DNA from: Ascidia mentula
Lineage: Eukaryota; Chordata; Ascidiacea; Phlebobranchia; Ascidiidae
Direction: 5' to 3'
DNA: 64,000 bases
NCBI GenBank assembly: GCA_947561715.1
Contig: OX387197.1
Span: 191,001-255,000, forward strand
The translations under genes were made by a program, and so were the position numbers. Positions 20,858 through 33,904 of the stretch are shown one piece after another. The notes beneath the pieces are model-generated. The model ran no database searches. It saw only the letters and a list, made by a program, of their open reading frames with translations, and was not told where the DNA came from. Numbering within the stretch: the first letter of the stretch is position 1; every line of letters starts with the position of its first letter.

Positions 20858-23475
20858 ATGACGTCACCGACACTGTTGCGTCATACCGGGTTCAGTGTTG
20901 ATGTCACAAAACCTCTAAATACCTCAGACTGGTTGAGATTAATCTTACTCTCGGGGAATCACCGGAGCAAGTTGTGTTTTTTTCTTGCGTCGATTATGAC
21001 GACATCGCTATGCACGTGAGTGCAGTGGAGCGTGTCGGTGTTTTGCCAAAACTTCGATAAAAACATTCACGTGTCTTTATACGATATTTCTTGTGTATTT
21101 GTCGCCACTTAATACATATGGTATTTTTTGTCACGTGGTTTCAACGGATGAGAGCAAAGTAATTTACTGGAAAAGTTGCTAGTTTAAATACCCGCAAATT
21201 ACCGGGTATGTGGAGGAAGTAACAGGTGCCCATTAGTATCACATTACGATGCTTGAAGGGAACCGAACAGTGAAAATAATCAGTTTGCTGAGTGTAATAA
21301 GATTAACGTCTTCCGCCCAACTCCACAAACAAGTTTCTCAAACATTCCGAATCGCAACAAAACTCATCAATTCTGTCGCAATTTTTACGCCACAATTCAA
21401 AACTTTGTTGCTATTATGACGTCATTTCCGAGTTTGTTGATAATTAGCGGTCCGCTTCCCCCACACGTCGCCGACTAAAGATTAATTGCATTGTGACGTA
21501 ACAATGAAACAGCACTTCTCAGTCACAAGAAACATGATTTTTGCAACAAGCAGGAAACAAATCCCCCCCCCTGGTTTTGTCGCAAATTAAAACTTTGAAT
21601 CCACCAACAAACCTAATCAACATTAGTCGGGAAGTATTTATGAGTTTGGCCTCAAACATTGAAATCGTGTTAAACAAGAAGGAAGAGACCGTGAATTGAT
21701 TGGGAAGAGTTTGAACATTACACGAGGACTTAAACAAATGTTAAGGGGAGTTTTCCTTAGGGAGGAAATTCCGGCCATCAAAGGAAAAAATCTTCAGCAT
21801 TTTTTTCACACAGTTAAACTGAGGCTTCCTTCAATCACGATTTATCGCTAAACCTCAAAAACCATTTCCGCTTTTCACCACGCACCAATGTTACGTCACA
21901 ATCCCATGAATTAACAGAAGAATAATTCGTGATTTCCTTGCCGAGAAAATCTTTTTGTTTCTGGGCGCGGACGAATATCAGCTGAGTGGAGTTGGGAGTT
22001 TAGCGAAACTTCTTTGTTGGTTTTGTTTCGTTAACTTCAGATTATTGATTTAAATACAAACAAAACTTAGAAACAGAAGTTCATGTTGAAAACAGCTTGC
22101 GTTAACTCTCACGCATTCTCTGCTATAACCATTACAGATGTAGTTCACAGCCTACTTGAAAAGGCCGTAAAAATCCAGGTAAACACAGACTGACCGGATT
22201 ATGACAAATCGAGGGCACTTGACATTGACTTAACCGGTTTTAACCGAGCAGTGGTTGTTCTAATCCAGCATGCAAACACAGTTAGCGCCCATAGGCAGGT
22301 TATGCTGTGCATCTGATGACATGCAAGATGCCGCAACAGAACTCAATACCTCCTGACATCATAATTTTATATCTCGTAAATTATTAAAGTTCCGCGTTGT
22401 GGTACAGGTGTAGTTTATACCCATGTTGACATGATCGCTCAGAGTTTGGTTAATAGAAGGCCTTCAGCTGCCTCATGTCGAGGTTTAGAAGTTTAGCTGC
22501 ACCCTGCGGGTTTCCAACCACGAGTAGTTTGTGATTGAGACGGCGACAAGAAGGTTTGCTTAGCATTCAAAATTTTAAGTCTGGTATTATTCTGATAACA
22601 ACACGTGTGCTGCGGTCGAAATCAGGTGCAGTTTGGGTTGAAATAAGAGAACAGGGAAGTTTTTTGGGAGCTTGTGTTAATTATTATAAAGTCTCTCGGT
22701 TTCATAAAAATAGTTGTGAAAATAAGGTTTGTGTTGTTATTTTATCGGCGTTTAAATAATTGATGTTGAGAAGATGAAGTGAAATGTCAGGTTATTCTAC
22801 TGACAGAAACTCCGTATTTTCATTTTAAATTGTTGCTGCCACATGTTTTGTTTTTAATGCATTGTACGTATCAACAACGCGTAAATATCAATACATGCAT
22901 CTTAATGTGCAGCAAATACATTGGAAATTGCAAGCTAAACGTATAGGCACGGTTATGTGCGTAGGCAGCCTAAAAAACTTCTTATCTAAGCACATTTAAG
23001 GCCGTCAACTTGTCAACATTATATTACTAAAATAGATTCCAGACAGGTCTGTGTGAGTCATGTCATCTCAAATACGTCACAATTACTATAATACCGGTTT
23101 ATGACGTGACAGAGGTTTGTTAATAGATTGTTGAGGTGTGGTTTAAAGTGGGTTCAAGGAAAAATATTTGGTTCCCTGTTGTCACTTTTTAAACGGAATC
23201 AAAATTCAATCTTGAATGCAAATATTATGCAAATTAGTAGTTACATCCCCTCAACTGCGCCCATTAATTATGGTCTGAGTTTGAGTGAAATCGAGACACA
23301 AACTACAGCCGATTGTTAAACTCTTCCAACCCGACGAGGTCACGTGTCTGTTGGTGACGTCACTATCTGACCAGACAACTTCGTACCCGCCGAGCTAACC
23401 AGAGCAATGTTTACGTTTTGGAACTACTTTAAATTAGAAAGTTCCACAATCCGACCCTACTTTAAGGTTTAACAT
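20858..23475. other. Intergenic region between receptors A and B
   Basis: 2.6 kb with no supported coding exon. It holds several ACGTCA-type words (21417, 21892, 23357) and should contain the A terminator and the B promoter. No TATA box or canonical poly(A) signal stood out. Confidence 0.45.
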
Positions 23476-23488
23476 GATTTAGTTTCAG
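23476..23488 (+). promoter_or_regulatory. Orphan 3' splice site before receptor B start
   Basis: GATTTAGTTTCAG ends five bases before the ATG at 23494. It is placed like a trans-splice acceptor, or the end of an unseen 5' intron. Confidence 0.4.
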
Positions 23489-23493
23489 ACAGA

Positions 23494-26400
23494 ATGAGTT
23501 TAAATGTTGTATTATTGTTAGCGACAATCTGTCTCGGTGTTTTCGCTGACCCAGGTAAGACGTCACAATTACGTCATTGATTATGTTAGTTTTGTGCAAC
23601 AATTAATCTGGTAAAGTTTATGCTGTTTTAATATTTTACGATAAACGTAGATATTTCAAGTTGTAAGTTTTGAGTTTTGGGTGTTTTCAATTAAACGCGA
23701 TCAAAAGTGTGGAAAACGCGCAGCGCTTGAAACGATTCCACGAAACCTAAACGAAATATTTCCACAATATTTAGTCTGTAATATTCGACAGAATGTCTGG
23801 ACGGTCCATCAGTCTGGTACAGAGGCAACCAAAGCACAACCAACAAAGGATACACATGTCAAAGATGGGATGTAACTTCACCTCACACACCCAAGTACAC
23901 ACCAGCTGATGGAGGACATCACAACTTCTGCAGGTAAAGTAGTCGTTTATGTCCACAATAGGTTAATGTCTGAAATGGGTGTATGTCAGTAATAGGTTCA
24001 CGTGTACAAAATTGAAATATTTAGTTTTTAAAACGTTTTGGGTCAACAACGCTATAACAAAAAAAAAGTGTTCGTGAAAATTGAATAAATGTAAACAAAC
24101 ACCACCTTCCTGTACCAGAAATGAAACGTTTTTTTCCACGTGTTTTTGCCTCGTTTCGATTTCTATATTTGGATCTCAGACCTGGCTTCGAACCCCCAAC
24201 CTTCGTACTTCGCCAGTAAATGTTATGTGTTAAACAGGAACCCGGACCATGACATAACAGGAACTTGGTGTTACACAACCAACTCAAGCAAGAAATGGGA
24301 TTACTGCAACATCACAAAGTGCCGTAAGTCAACGTCACACAGTCATGACAATGCGTGATTGTGGTTTTATAATAATAGATTCTTTAAATCGGTTTGTTAA
24401 GTGATTCAGGAAGTCGGATGACCTAGAAAAATTGCTGACTCATAGTAAACATGCATAATCCCCCCAAAAGAAAGGTTGCAACTTTGTAAGTTTTACACAT
24501 AAATTACAACATCAACGTTCTCCAATTCCAAGAAATCAACAATGGGAAAGCCCACAAAACAACACAAATATATTAGAAATATGTACAACAACAAATAACC
24601 GCTATTTTCAGCTGACGATTCGTTGGTGATTTGGACGAACGTGAATCGGTTGAACGCGACAACCCAACTCTATTCGCTTCCGGCCGACCCGGAAATCGTT
24701 CGAAGAAGTTCGTCATCTTCCAAAATTTCTGTCGATGTTTTTGTCGCCTCCAACCCAAGCGCCAACGCCGAGTTCTGGGCCGTGACATCGGATTATGCAT
24801 CTAAGAAAGTGTTTTTTGCCGACTACAGGTAACGGTTAAGCACCCTTGCCATACAATGAGTATCCATGGAGCAACAAAAGATTGATTTATTCCAAGATAT
24901 AGATTTTCAGTCTTCCTCCAAATAAAGTCTCTTTGAAAAGGAAATTTGGTGTTGTACCTTTTAAACCAAAAATCAAATATTTTCCCCACTAAGTTCACAC
25001 CGAATCATGATGATAAGTCCATCTTTTAAACATGTTTCTTGCATCAATTTTTCCAACACAATCTACATCAAGGATGACGTCACCATGACGGAAGCTTTTC
25101 TTTTTCCGCACAGAACTCGATACCTTGGAGTTTACGACCAAGTTAAGAATAAGACAACGACTTACTTGGAAGGAATGGGGCATGGGATAGAGATGATGGC
25201 TTACGACTGGGAGAACCAGAACCTTTACCTCAGCGATTCCTCCCTTAAGTGGATTCTGGTCACAGATAAAACATTCCAATATTATTCCCCAGTTTATAAA
25301 TCCGACCCGGACCCCACGTACGGTCTCGCCGTCCACGCCAGGAGAAGGTGACAGAACAAACATAGAAATATAATGCGGTCATGTTGCATTCACTGATGAA
25401 AAAAACAAGTTATGTGAAAAAGAACTCATTTGTCGTTCCATTAAGAAACAAATATTTGTCGCCCATACGACTGTTTCGTGATTCAAGAGTTTTTTTTTCA
25501 AATATTTTTCAGATACTTGTTTTTCTCCTCCTACAAATCACGAGGCTCAAAAATTATCCGAACCGACTTGGCGGGAAAAAACAAAACTATTCTATATCAG
25601 TATCCGGATGTTTATGACGTCACAGGGTTAACTGTTGATTACGCCGATGAAAAGTGAGTTCCAGAACAACTTTATTCAAACGTAACAACTGTAAAGCATG
25701 TTGTCGACAAATACCTACCCCTCATAGGATTTACTGGACAGACTTCACCGGTCATGGGAGTTTAATCATGAGCGCAAACTTTGACGGAACCAACAAAACA
25801 CAGAAATATTACAGTGGCTCCTCTATTTTCTGGGGGATCGCTTCGTACAACGTAAATATTAACATGCTTAGTATGAAAGCTTAGACGTAGAACAATAGGA
25901 AATAAGTGTTTGTTTGTAAGCGGGGGGATTTAAAGCTGGAAATATTTTCCAAATCCTACATCTATCATCCCTAGAGCCTTCTGTACGTCACCGATGTCCA
26001 CCGTCGTATCGACCACACGGGGGCGCTGTACTACCACCTGTGGTGGATCCCCAAAGCCAGGAACCAAAAGGGACGTCTCAACATAGGGAATTACCGACTG
26101 AAAGGGAAGCCCCGTGGTGTTACAGTGATGGCGGCACAAACTGAGCAATCACTACTCGACCCAGGTACGGAGTTCACCCAACCCACGTGTGTTGGAAACT
26201 TAATGCTGAGGATTCTTTGCAGTTTTGCCAAACGCCTGTAATTCTCCACCCTACTGTCAACAAATCTGCATCCCGCGGGACAACTCAACGAGACAATGCC
26301 TTTGTTCCCTTGGTTATGCCAAACAAGGAGATACACAATGCGTCACAAGTAACAACTATGACGTAATAATGCTGATGTTCTTGTTTTAAGGCGTACTTTG

Positions 26401-29400
26401 TTTGCAGAGAACGTGGGCGACAAGTACATGCTGATCGCCGACGCCGGACAGGGGAAGGTGTTCCGGGTGTCGCTGGATAACTCCACTTCAAACTACACAG
26501 TGCTGGAAATAGGTGAGGTTTCTTGTGGCTCTGCATCAATAAGGGTGAAGATTAACTTTAAGTCCAACACATGACGGGGAACCACCGTCAATGTCACGGT
26601 TGAAAGTCATGCTTCACTAAACACATTGTTGTTCCAGCTCAACAATCCAAAGTGACGTACATGACAAACGACGCTGGCGGTAACTTTATTTTCTGGTCCG
26701 ACAAATCCCAGCAAACCATTTTCAAAACATTGAATAGCGGAGCTGTTGCAAGACAGCTTGTCACCGGTGTTCACGGTTAGTTGATTACGTCATAATTCAA
26801 ATAAGAATTTGTGACGTAAGTTGTTAAACGTCATGATACTTCAGCTCGATTTCTGGCGTTCGAACCGCTGGACGAGAATCTGTTCTACATCGATGACGAC
26901 ACACAGTATATCGCGTACGCTGACGCAAATACAGGTGACGTCACGACGATAATGAAACCGGCGAACGGGACTTTGATCCCGAGTCTGAGACAATTGACCC
27001 TCGATCTCCAGGAGAAGTAAGAATTTAGAACAATCTCGCTCACACACAAATACAGTCAATGATATGACGAAACCATGCACAATAATAAACATACGTTCTA
27101 CATGACGTCATCAGCTGTTACGTATTCCTATAAATTTAATTCCTTCTTGCCCTTAAGTTTGTGCAAGTTTTTATATGATATCCAGCCCGTATTGTTACGT
27201 AACAGGAAGGTTTACTGGACAGACACTCAATCCCTCAACGACAACGGTCAGATATGGCGGATGAACTATGATGGTTCAAGCAAGGAATTGGTTTTCAAAA
27301 GTCTCAACTGGCCGCACGGAATAACTATTGACCAAAAAAGTAAGAATTTATCCGCGAATGACGAATTAACATCGATTTGATCGAATGAAAAGTTCAAAGA
27401 ATTTTTACGTTTTGATAATTTCCAGTAAGTTCACTTGTTATAAAACCTTCAAAACCTGTATGACATTAAGCCGCCATCAGAAAATCTTGTGATTTGTGCA
27501 CGTCACACAATCACGATGTTCCAGAAATAAATCAGGCGTAAGAAAGATGTCTGCTCCACAATCGATTGACGCAAAATGTTGGACAAAATATTCGCACTGG
27601 ACGCCATGGAATGGTTTTAGAGTTGGAAATTAAAATTAATCAATTGACACAAAAACAAGGTCAAATCCAAGGTCAATGTACTTTACAGATCGCACTCTTT
27701 ATTTCACCGAATCGAAAGACTCCGAGATCTACGCCGTCCCACTTTCGTCACTCGTCAACGTCACAGGGTTAATCCCCTCTACTAGGAAAGTATACAAACT
27801 CTCGGGTCCGAAGAGGAGGCAGGGAATAATCACTGAGTAAGAAACTTCATATCTCATTCAGGAGAAATCATCTCTGTGATATTTCGTAATGGATTCGTGA
27901 CCGAAATTAACAAACCCTGTATATTTCCGTTTAGTGTTCAAGTTATGAACGGGATGATATACTTCAACGATCGCACAACAAACTACATGGAGGTCATTGA
28001 CCCTACAGTCAGTAACCCAGGGGCGTCCCCTTTTGGCCCCAGGGAGTTTTACCGCATCCGAAGCATGGTGTACCACGACACAAGTTACTACCTCACATAC
28101 ATAAGTAAGTTATAACACAGGGATGAATAAACTCATAAAATTGTAACTTTGAAACAACCAAAAACTCCAGGCCAGGGGCTGGCAAGGCGAACAAAAAAAC
28201 ACTTGATTGAATATTGCCGCGAAAATCCTGTAATTGTGTTGTGTTCACAAACTTTCAATGGCACATTCCAAACGCGGCAAAAACTTATTATTTTTTAGCA
28301 TTTTTGAAAAAAAACTTTGCAAGTTTCGTTAAGTTTAATGTAAACAAATATTAATATTGTTTCCAGGCAGATTGGGACGACCTTGCGCGACCAAAGGTTG
28401 CTCGAAGAACTGCGTGGCACTGACACGTGGCACAGCCAAGTGCATGTGTCAAGATGGGTTCAGATATGTCACACCAAGTCTCTGTGTTGATGACGGAATG
28501 GAAACAGTTGGTGAGTTTAAATTCAAGCTTACGTCACACTTATTGCACACACGTCAGGAATTGTACATCCTGCGCATGGCACTGAAAGTTCGTCGAAACC
28601 AACACCAACCAACTGGAAAAAATTTCCTAACATTCATCAAACCTCTATTACGTGAAATAATGCCTACTGTGACGTATGAATTGCACAGATCACCCGCCTA
28701 CGTATGGTGTCACGTGCCCAATCAGCCAAACTCGAACGCTTCCACCATGCGCAAACTCTTCTCTGTTCTCATGGGCGGCTCCTGCTTGGACGGACGATAA
28801 CACAGGTATTACACTAAAACGTCCTAATATTGACAACATTGCATTGTTGCAGCTTTAATTCCTGCAATCGTCCACATTTTAATTCCTTTACGTAAGGAAA
28901 AAGTTATCATGTAAATATACCAACATAATTTCAGAGCTCTCACAGTTTACTTAACGTTACTTGGACAATATGTTCCGAAAAGTACTTTTGTGTCTCAGTT
29001 AAAAAATTTTTTTCCTCTAAAGCCCCATCAAATTTGAACTTGACTTCCCCACCAATTTCATCCCCTGCAAGACTCGGTCCAGGGTACCACGAGCTTAGTT
29101 ACACAGCCACAGACAACGGAGGAAATGTCGGACATTGCACATTTGCTTTCACTGTTACAAGTAAGTGATTCACACTAACATTAAGTCTCACATGAGATGA
29201 GTGAATAATTTTTACCGCAATAATCCTGCTGGTTACTTATTTTCCCTAACCCAGGACTTTGCGGTAAATCCGTAAACAAGTGAATTCGCGAACAAATCAT
29301 CAGCATTTAAATCGATCCGCCTTATGATGTCATAGGCGCGTTGTTCCAATCGTTTCTTTTCCCCTCCAACTCAATCCCCAAACGCGCCCCAGCACAAACC

Positions 29401-30639
29401 CGATGCAATATATTTCGTCCAAACCACAATGAAAAGGCGACATTTTACGATAAACCAAAACTTATTGTTTGCAGAAACTCAGTGTCGACCGAGGCAGCAA
29501 CTTGGGACAAACTTCATCGAAACTGTGACAATTTGCGGGGACAACGGACCTGAGTACAATGTCACGTGTTTGTCCCCGAACGAACAAGTTCGATACGGAG
29601 CACAGACGGCTGATTTCCTCACAAACCGATGTTTCGGCAGTGGAGAATGGATGTACCCCAACCTTAACGGAATCCAGTGCGTGGCCGTCACCACCACAAG
29701 TAAGTTCAACGCATGCTTAAGACTGGGTGGAGTGACTTTTTACTGCATTGGTGACAATGTAAATTCAGTTCCAGTTTAAAAGTTTTTTTCTGTCAAATGG
29801 TTTAAAACATAATGGTGGAAATTACAATAAAAATACAATTGACGTCACATTGCATCACCGTCTCTGCCCAGTCTTGGAGAATGCGTTTTGTTTTAGCTAC
29901 AACAACAACAACTGTACCAACCACAACAACAACTGCACCAACCACAACAACAACTACAACACCAACTACAACAGTGGCACCAACAACAACTACTCGTAGA
30001 GTAACAACAAGTCCAGCTACTGTAGTCACTGCATCTATAGGTACAACAACAAAGTCAACCACAACAAATAAAGGACAGCCAACACCAGCAAAATCGTCAA
30101 CAACACCAACAACTACTTCTAAAACTTCTACAACTGCTGGTGTACCTGTAAAAGGTTGGATGCTACAAATACTATTTTACACTAATTGTTTAATATTTAA
30201 AGAATGGTCTTTCAAAACGAGGAGAAAACTTACCGACATTTTCTGTGAAACAATAAATAATAAATAACTTCATTAAAGGTCCACAAAAATCTCCAAGTTC
30301 TCCACATCAGCTCAGTGGAGGAGCAACAGCTGGAATAGTCATCATTGCAATTGTCTTTGTTATTGTGGTGGTGTTCCTTGTCATACAATAGTAAGTTTTT
30401 CCTTTCCTTATTGTTTAAACAAACAGCTCTATTTTGACAAGAAATACTAAAGATAAAAACAATGGAAAGTTTACATTAAAGTGTTTTTTGGGGTATTTAA
30501 CATGTGCCATTCTTTCAGTATTCGCAACGGAAAGCGTGGTGTTGGAATGATAATCCCAGTTTTCTGGAAGCCAAAAGAAGACACAGTAAACCTACAGAAT
30601 GACACAGATGATGGAGTTCACCACTATTCAGTCCTTTGA
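23494..30639 (+). CDS. Receptor B: kringle, two YWTD propellers, mucin-like stalk
   Basis: Paralogue of A with the same 22-exon plan: 23494-23554, 23792-23933, 24238-24323, 24612-24828, 25114-25347, 25513-25653, 25728-25851, 25975-26164, 26223-26348, 26408-26512, 26638-26775, 26845-27016, 27206-27339, 27689-27836, 27935-28104, 28367-28510, 28689-28805, 29023-29160, 29475-29699, 29897-30154, 30279-30390 and 30519-30639, giving 1100 residues. Signal peptide MSLNVVLLLATICLGVFA; kringle 21-96; propellers about 97-398 and 441-729, each followed by an EGF module; HYR 778-862 (SYTATDNGGNVGHCTF); CCP-like 863-937; Thr-rich stalk 938-1023, likely O-glycosylated and twice the length of that in A; membrane helix about 1040-1060; tail ending HYSVL, a possible class I PDZ ligand. 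Only one tail exon was found. Ligand and pathway unknown. Confidence 0.9.
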
Positions 30640-32567
30640 AATAACAACTAAACATTATGGTTTTTATTTTAATGACATCATTTTTACATTATGAGAGGTC
30701 AGATTGTTTGAAATATACTTTCAAAACTGTAATATATTGTGTAGTATATGGCCCTCTGTTTGTTACTTCAAGCCTGTTTGTTAGCCTTAGACAATTGCTG
30801 CCAAGTGTCTTTCAATACTCCTTGTATATTTTTCATTTTGATGTCAAACTTATTTGTCTCTTTGTCTATATATCATGTGTAATAAATATATTCTTAAGAA
30901 TGATAAAACTTTGGGTGCTTCTTTGGTCCAAAAACGGGGGAAAATTAACTATTGAAAAATAGTCACACGAAGTTTTATTTTTTTTCCATGCATATAAAAA
31001 GGTTACCTAAATATTTGTCTGAGATATTTATTACCTAAATACAAAACAAGATCTTTTGCGGTTTTAGTTTTCAGCACCAAGACAAATTTTGGCGCTAAAA
31101 CAATCGATATTTGTCACGCATGATGAGATCTATATATCTCCAATACCTCCAAAATCCAACACGTAGCTTTGGTTGTCGAACTCAAAATTCAGTTTACGAA
31201 TGCAATTAAAATCTTATAAAGGTTTAAAACGACAATGATGATATTTGTCGCGGTATTAAAAGGTGAAGTTCATGAGATTTAAACGCTTTCAAACTTGTAA
31301 TGTCGGATGCGGAGTTTGCTTTTTATTGAAACAAGATACTGGCAGGTTTTAAATTTATTTTAAAAAGCGAAGTGTTTTTAAGCGAATATTTCAGCTTATT
31401 CATAGAATAGTAAAACAGTATTCTATGGCTTATTTAAAGATTTTGGATATGTTTTAGTATTCAAAGCGTGTATGCGTTCCGTTAAAGTTTTGATACGTTT
31501 TGTTCTGGAATTTGTTGCAGGTCAGGTTCGGACATTTTAGGAAAAAAACGTTCTTTTTTCGAAGTTGTTGTGTTTTTATTTGGTGTTTGTTAATCTGTCA
31601 TTTCATTTGCTGTCAATGGTTATGAGTTATCTGACCCGTTTGTTAATATTTGTTATCTGATAGATAGAACTGCAACTGTTGATATTATTTGGAAACCTTT
31701 TTAATATACAGAGAGATTTATTTATTTCTTTTGCAAATATTATTTTAATTGGGCTTTTTTGAAAGTTTGTTTTTTAAGTATTAAGCAAAAAATAGCTAAT
31801 GCATATAAACATACAGCAAGAACACAAATCCTTCTGTTTCTGGGTATGCTAGGTTTAGTGTTTTTGTATTAAACCCAAAAGTTTTTATACTGGAAAGTAA
31901 TTTGTACAAACAACTATTTATATTGAGATCTGCAGATAGGGTGTATATATGCACTGTTTCGACATGTAAGGTCTCATCAGTGCAGCTGTTGACAGTGGCA
32001 CTGTGATAACATTTTAGCTTGTAGGCATAGCAATTTTCACAGAACTTCTAGGTTGAAACAGTGCCCACTAGTGTCTGCGGCTCTCAATGAATATTATGGT
32101 CCTTTTGCATATACAACTATTCACATATTAAAGTATTAAATTTAAAGAATGAAATACAAATACGCTATGATTTTTTTGTCAGAACATGCACCACAGTGTA
32201 ATCCTCATGAATAATCATTGAAAAGCAAGAAGTAATTACATTGCTTGGGTCAATTTGCTGTAATTTCGTATAAAAATGTGTCAGCACAAGGCAATGATTT
32301 ATTGCATGTGCAATATTTTGAAATAAACCAAACATTTTTTGAAAAACTAATATTTTTGATTGAATCTCTGAACTTAAATCAACTTGCATGCTTAAAACAT
32401 GCTTCAACATCCACTAACATCACGGGTGTTAATGAAAATTGTTGCCCAACTTGTTCAATAATGTTTTCATATTCTTAAAACCACTCCCAGGAAAAGGGGT
32501 CATCAAAAATTCCAAAAACTTCCAACTCACAAATCTTTTCATACTGATTCTTATTCTTAACGCATTG
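30640..32567. other. Intergenic region downstream of receptor B
   Basis: AT-rich, no supported exon. AATAAA at 30881-30886 is the likely poly(A) signal of receptor B, 242 bases after its stop. A foldback element sits at 31930-32085. Confidence 0.5.
31930..32085. mobile_element. Foldback element with GAAACAGTG core
   Basis: TCTGCAGATAGGG..GCACTGTTTCGAC at the left is answered by GTTGAAACAGTGCCC..TGTCTGCGG at the right in inverted orientation. The same core occurs in the perfect hairpin at 6497-6569, suggesting a shared small non-coding family. Confidence 0.5.
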
Positions 32568-32577
32568 TCTTTTTTAG
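32568..32577 (+). promoter_or_regulatory. Orphan 3' splice site before small membrane gene
   Basis: TCTTTTTTAG ends 42 bases before the ATG at 32620. It could be the trans-splice acceptor that sets this mRNA's 5' end. Confidence 0.4.
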
Positions 32578-32619
32578 AAAAAATACCACAAATCCCCGTA
32601 GTTGAATTAGGATCGAACC

Positions 32620-32892
32620 ATGAGATTGTTTCGTTCTCTGTTCCGCATCGCCGAGGGAAGGCAACCCTCAATCTCTATGAAGGAAATTGCCCAAGTCACA
32701 GGAGAAATGAAACCGACTACATGGGGGGATTTATGGAGGAGTAAAGGAATTTTCTGGTTGATGCCGTTCATCATCGTTAGCTTGTATCATATGAGATACA
32801 AAAACGACATCACTCAAGTTGAACTTTGTCGATATCAAGTGAAACTTTATCCTGAAAAACCTGAAGTCTTCAAATGGAGGCTGGGACCTTGA
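32620..32892 (+). CDS. Small single-pass membrane protein, one exon
   Basis: 90 codons without an intron, with AACCATGAG around the start. The N-terminus is basic (MRLFRSLFRIAEGRQ), as in a mitochondrial targeting region. One membrane segment, about residues 44-59 (GIFWLMPFIIVSLYHM), is followed by a charged end (EKPEVFKWRLGP). The C-terminal half loosely resembles complex I subunit NDUFB1 (MNLL), which also has W, a helix containing MGFVIG, basic residues and a final W. That match is by eye and weak, so no symbol is given. It lies between receptors B and C and has no domain in common with them. It could also be a chance open frame. Confidence 0.45.
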   Translation: MRLFRSLFRIAEGRQPSISMKEIAQVTGEMKPTTWGDLWRSKGIFWLMPFIIVSLYHMRYKNDITQVELCRYQVKLYPEKPEVFKWRLGP

Positions 32893-33843
32893 AAATATTT
32901 GATTTTGTTGATTTGTGTGAAAATATAATGATTATGAGGAACTTGTTTGGTATTTTAGTTTAAATCTAGAAAATGAGGAGTTGCATGTCAGACCGCAACG
33001 ATATTTGTGTGGTGTGGGTGAATGACAGAACACTGCCTGTTTCCTACAAAAGGTCGCCAAGGCAGAAGTAATTTACACTGTTTCGTCACAAAACAGGAAC
33101 GCTACTGCGAGAACCGTTGCCTGGCAACAAGCAATACGATAATTTGAATCTTTGGGACCGCAACCATACTTGATAGCCACTATTCCCAATAAGTCTGAGC
33201 GAGGTCGGAAAATCAAGCTCACTGTGAGGTTTGAATTCATAACCCTGGGCAAACCAGGTCCAACGCTCTACAAACTGAGCTACAGGAGCTCAATGGTTTC
33301 ACGGGGTATATTTTGGCCAAAGTACACTGGTGCGCAAGCGCACAACTTGCCAGGCAACCTTCACATATACGATCTCTACCACCGTATCAGATAACGCAGT
33401 AACATTTCATGCAATGGCATGATTGGCAGGATCGCCCCACTGCGCAGGTCCTTGCTTGGCGATTACAGTTATCGTATCGAGATCATTAGGTTCACCTGCA
33501 TTGTTGCCGAGTGGCTGAAAAAGTGGCTTCGGTCCAGTTTTGTTGATGTCAGTGAATCTGATACCGAATGTTCGTTGAAATAAGTTGTTTTTGTGATGGG
33601 GATGAATTTCGGCGGAATAAACTTAATAATATTTTCGTCCCTACGTGATGTTTTTAACGCGCAACAAAGACCTTGTCTCAATAAAAATGCATCTCGGAGA
33701 TAAATATCTAATGTTTTGGGATCGGAATCGTGGAGATTAGATAATTTCCTCGATCAACAGGTGCAGTGAAAATGGCCCCTGGCTAATTTTCTCGGCAGGA
33801 AACAAAAAATCTCGGTTGGTTCGAGAAAAAAGAATCAAGTTTC
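32893..33843. other. Intergenic region before receptor C
   Basis: Contains a copy of the composite SINE at 33175-33490 and no coding exon. Confidence 0.5.
33175..33490 (-). mobile_element. Composite tRNA-headed SINE, copy 1
   Basis: On the minus strand a degraded tRNA-like segment (33217-33289) is joined to sequence shared with copies at 39970-40190 and 44568-45050, including GGCAGGATCGCCCCACTGCG and GTGCGCAAGCGCACAACTTG (both as read on +). Ciona is known to carry a composite SINE family (Cics-1, from memory). Membership is plausible but unverified. Confidence 0.65.
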
Positions 33844-33851
33844 TATAAAAG
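33844..33851 (+). promoter_or_regulatory. TATA box of receptor C
   Basis: TATAAAAG lies 61 bases before the ATG at 33905. That spacing leaves a transcription start near 33875 and a short leader, so cis-transcribed initiation is likely here, unlike A and B, which have orphan acceptors. Confidence 0.5.
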
Positions 33852-33904
33852 TCGTCTGCAGATTGTCTGAGTATTTCGTGTTTTGGGAATCTAGGAAGGA
33901 GAAG

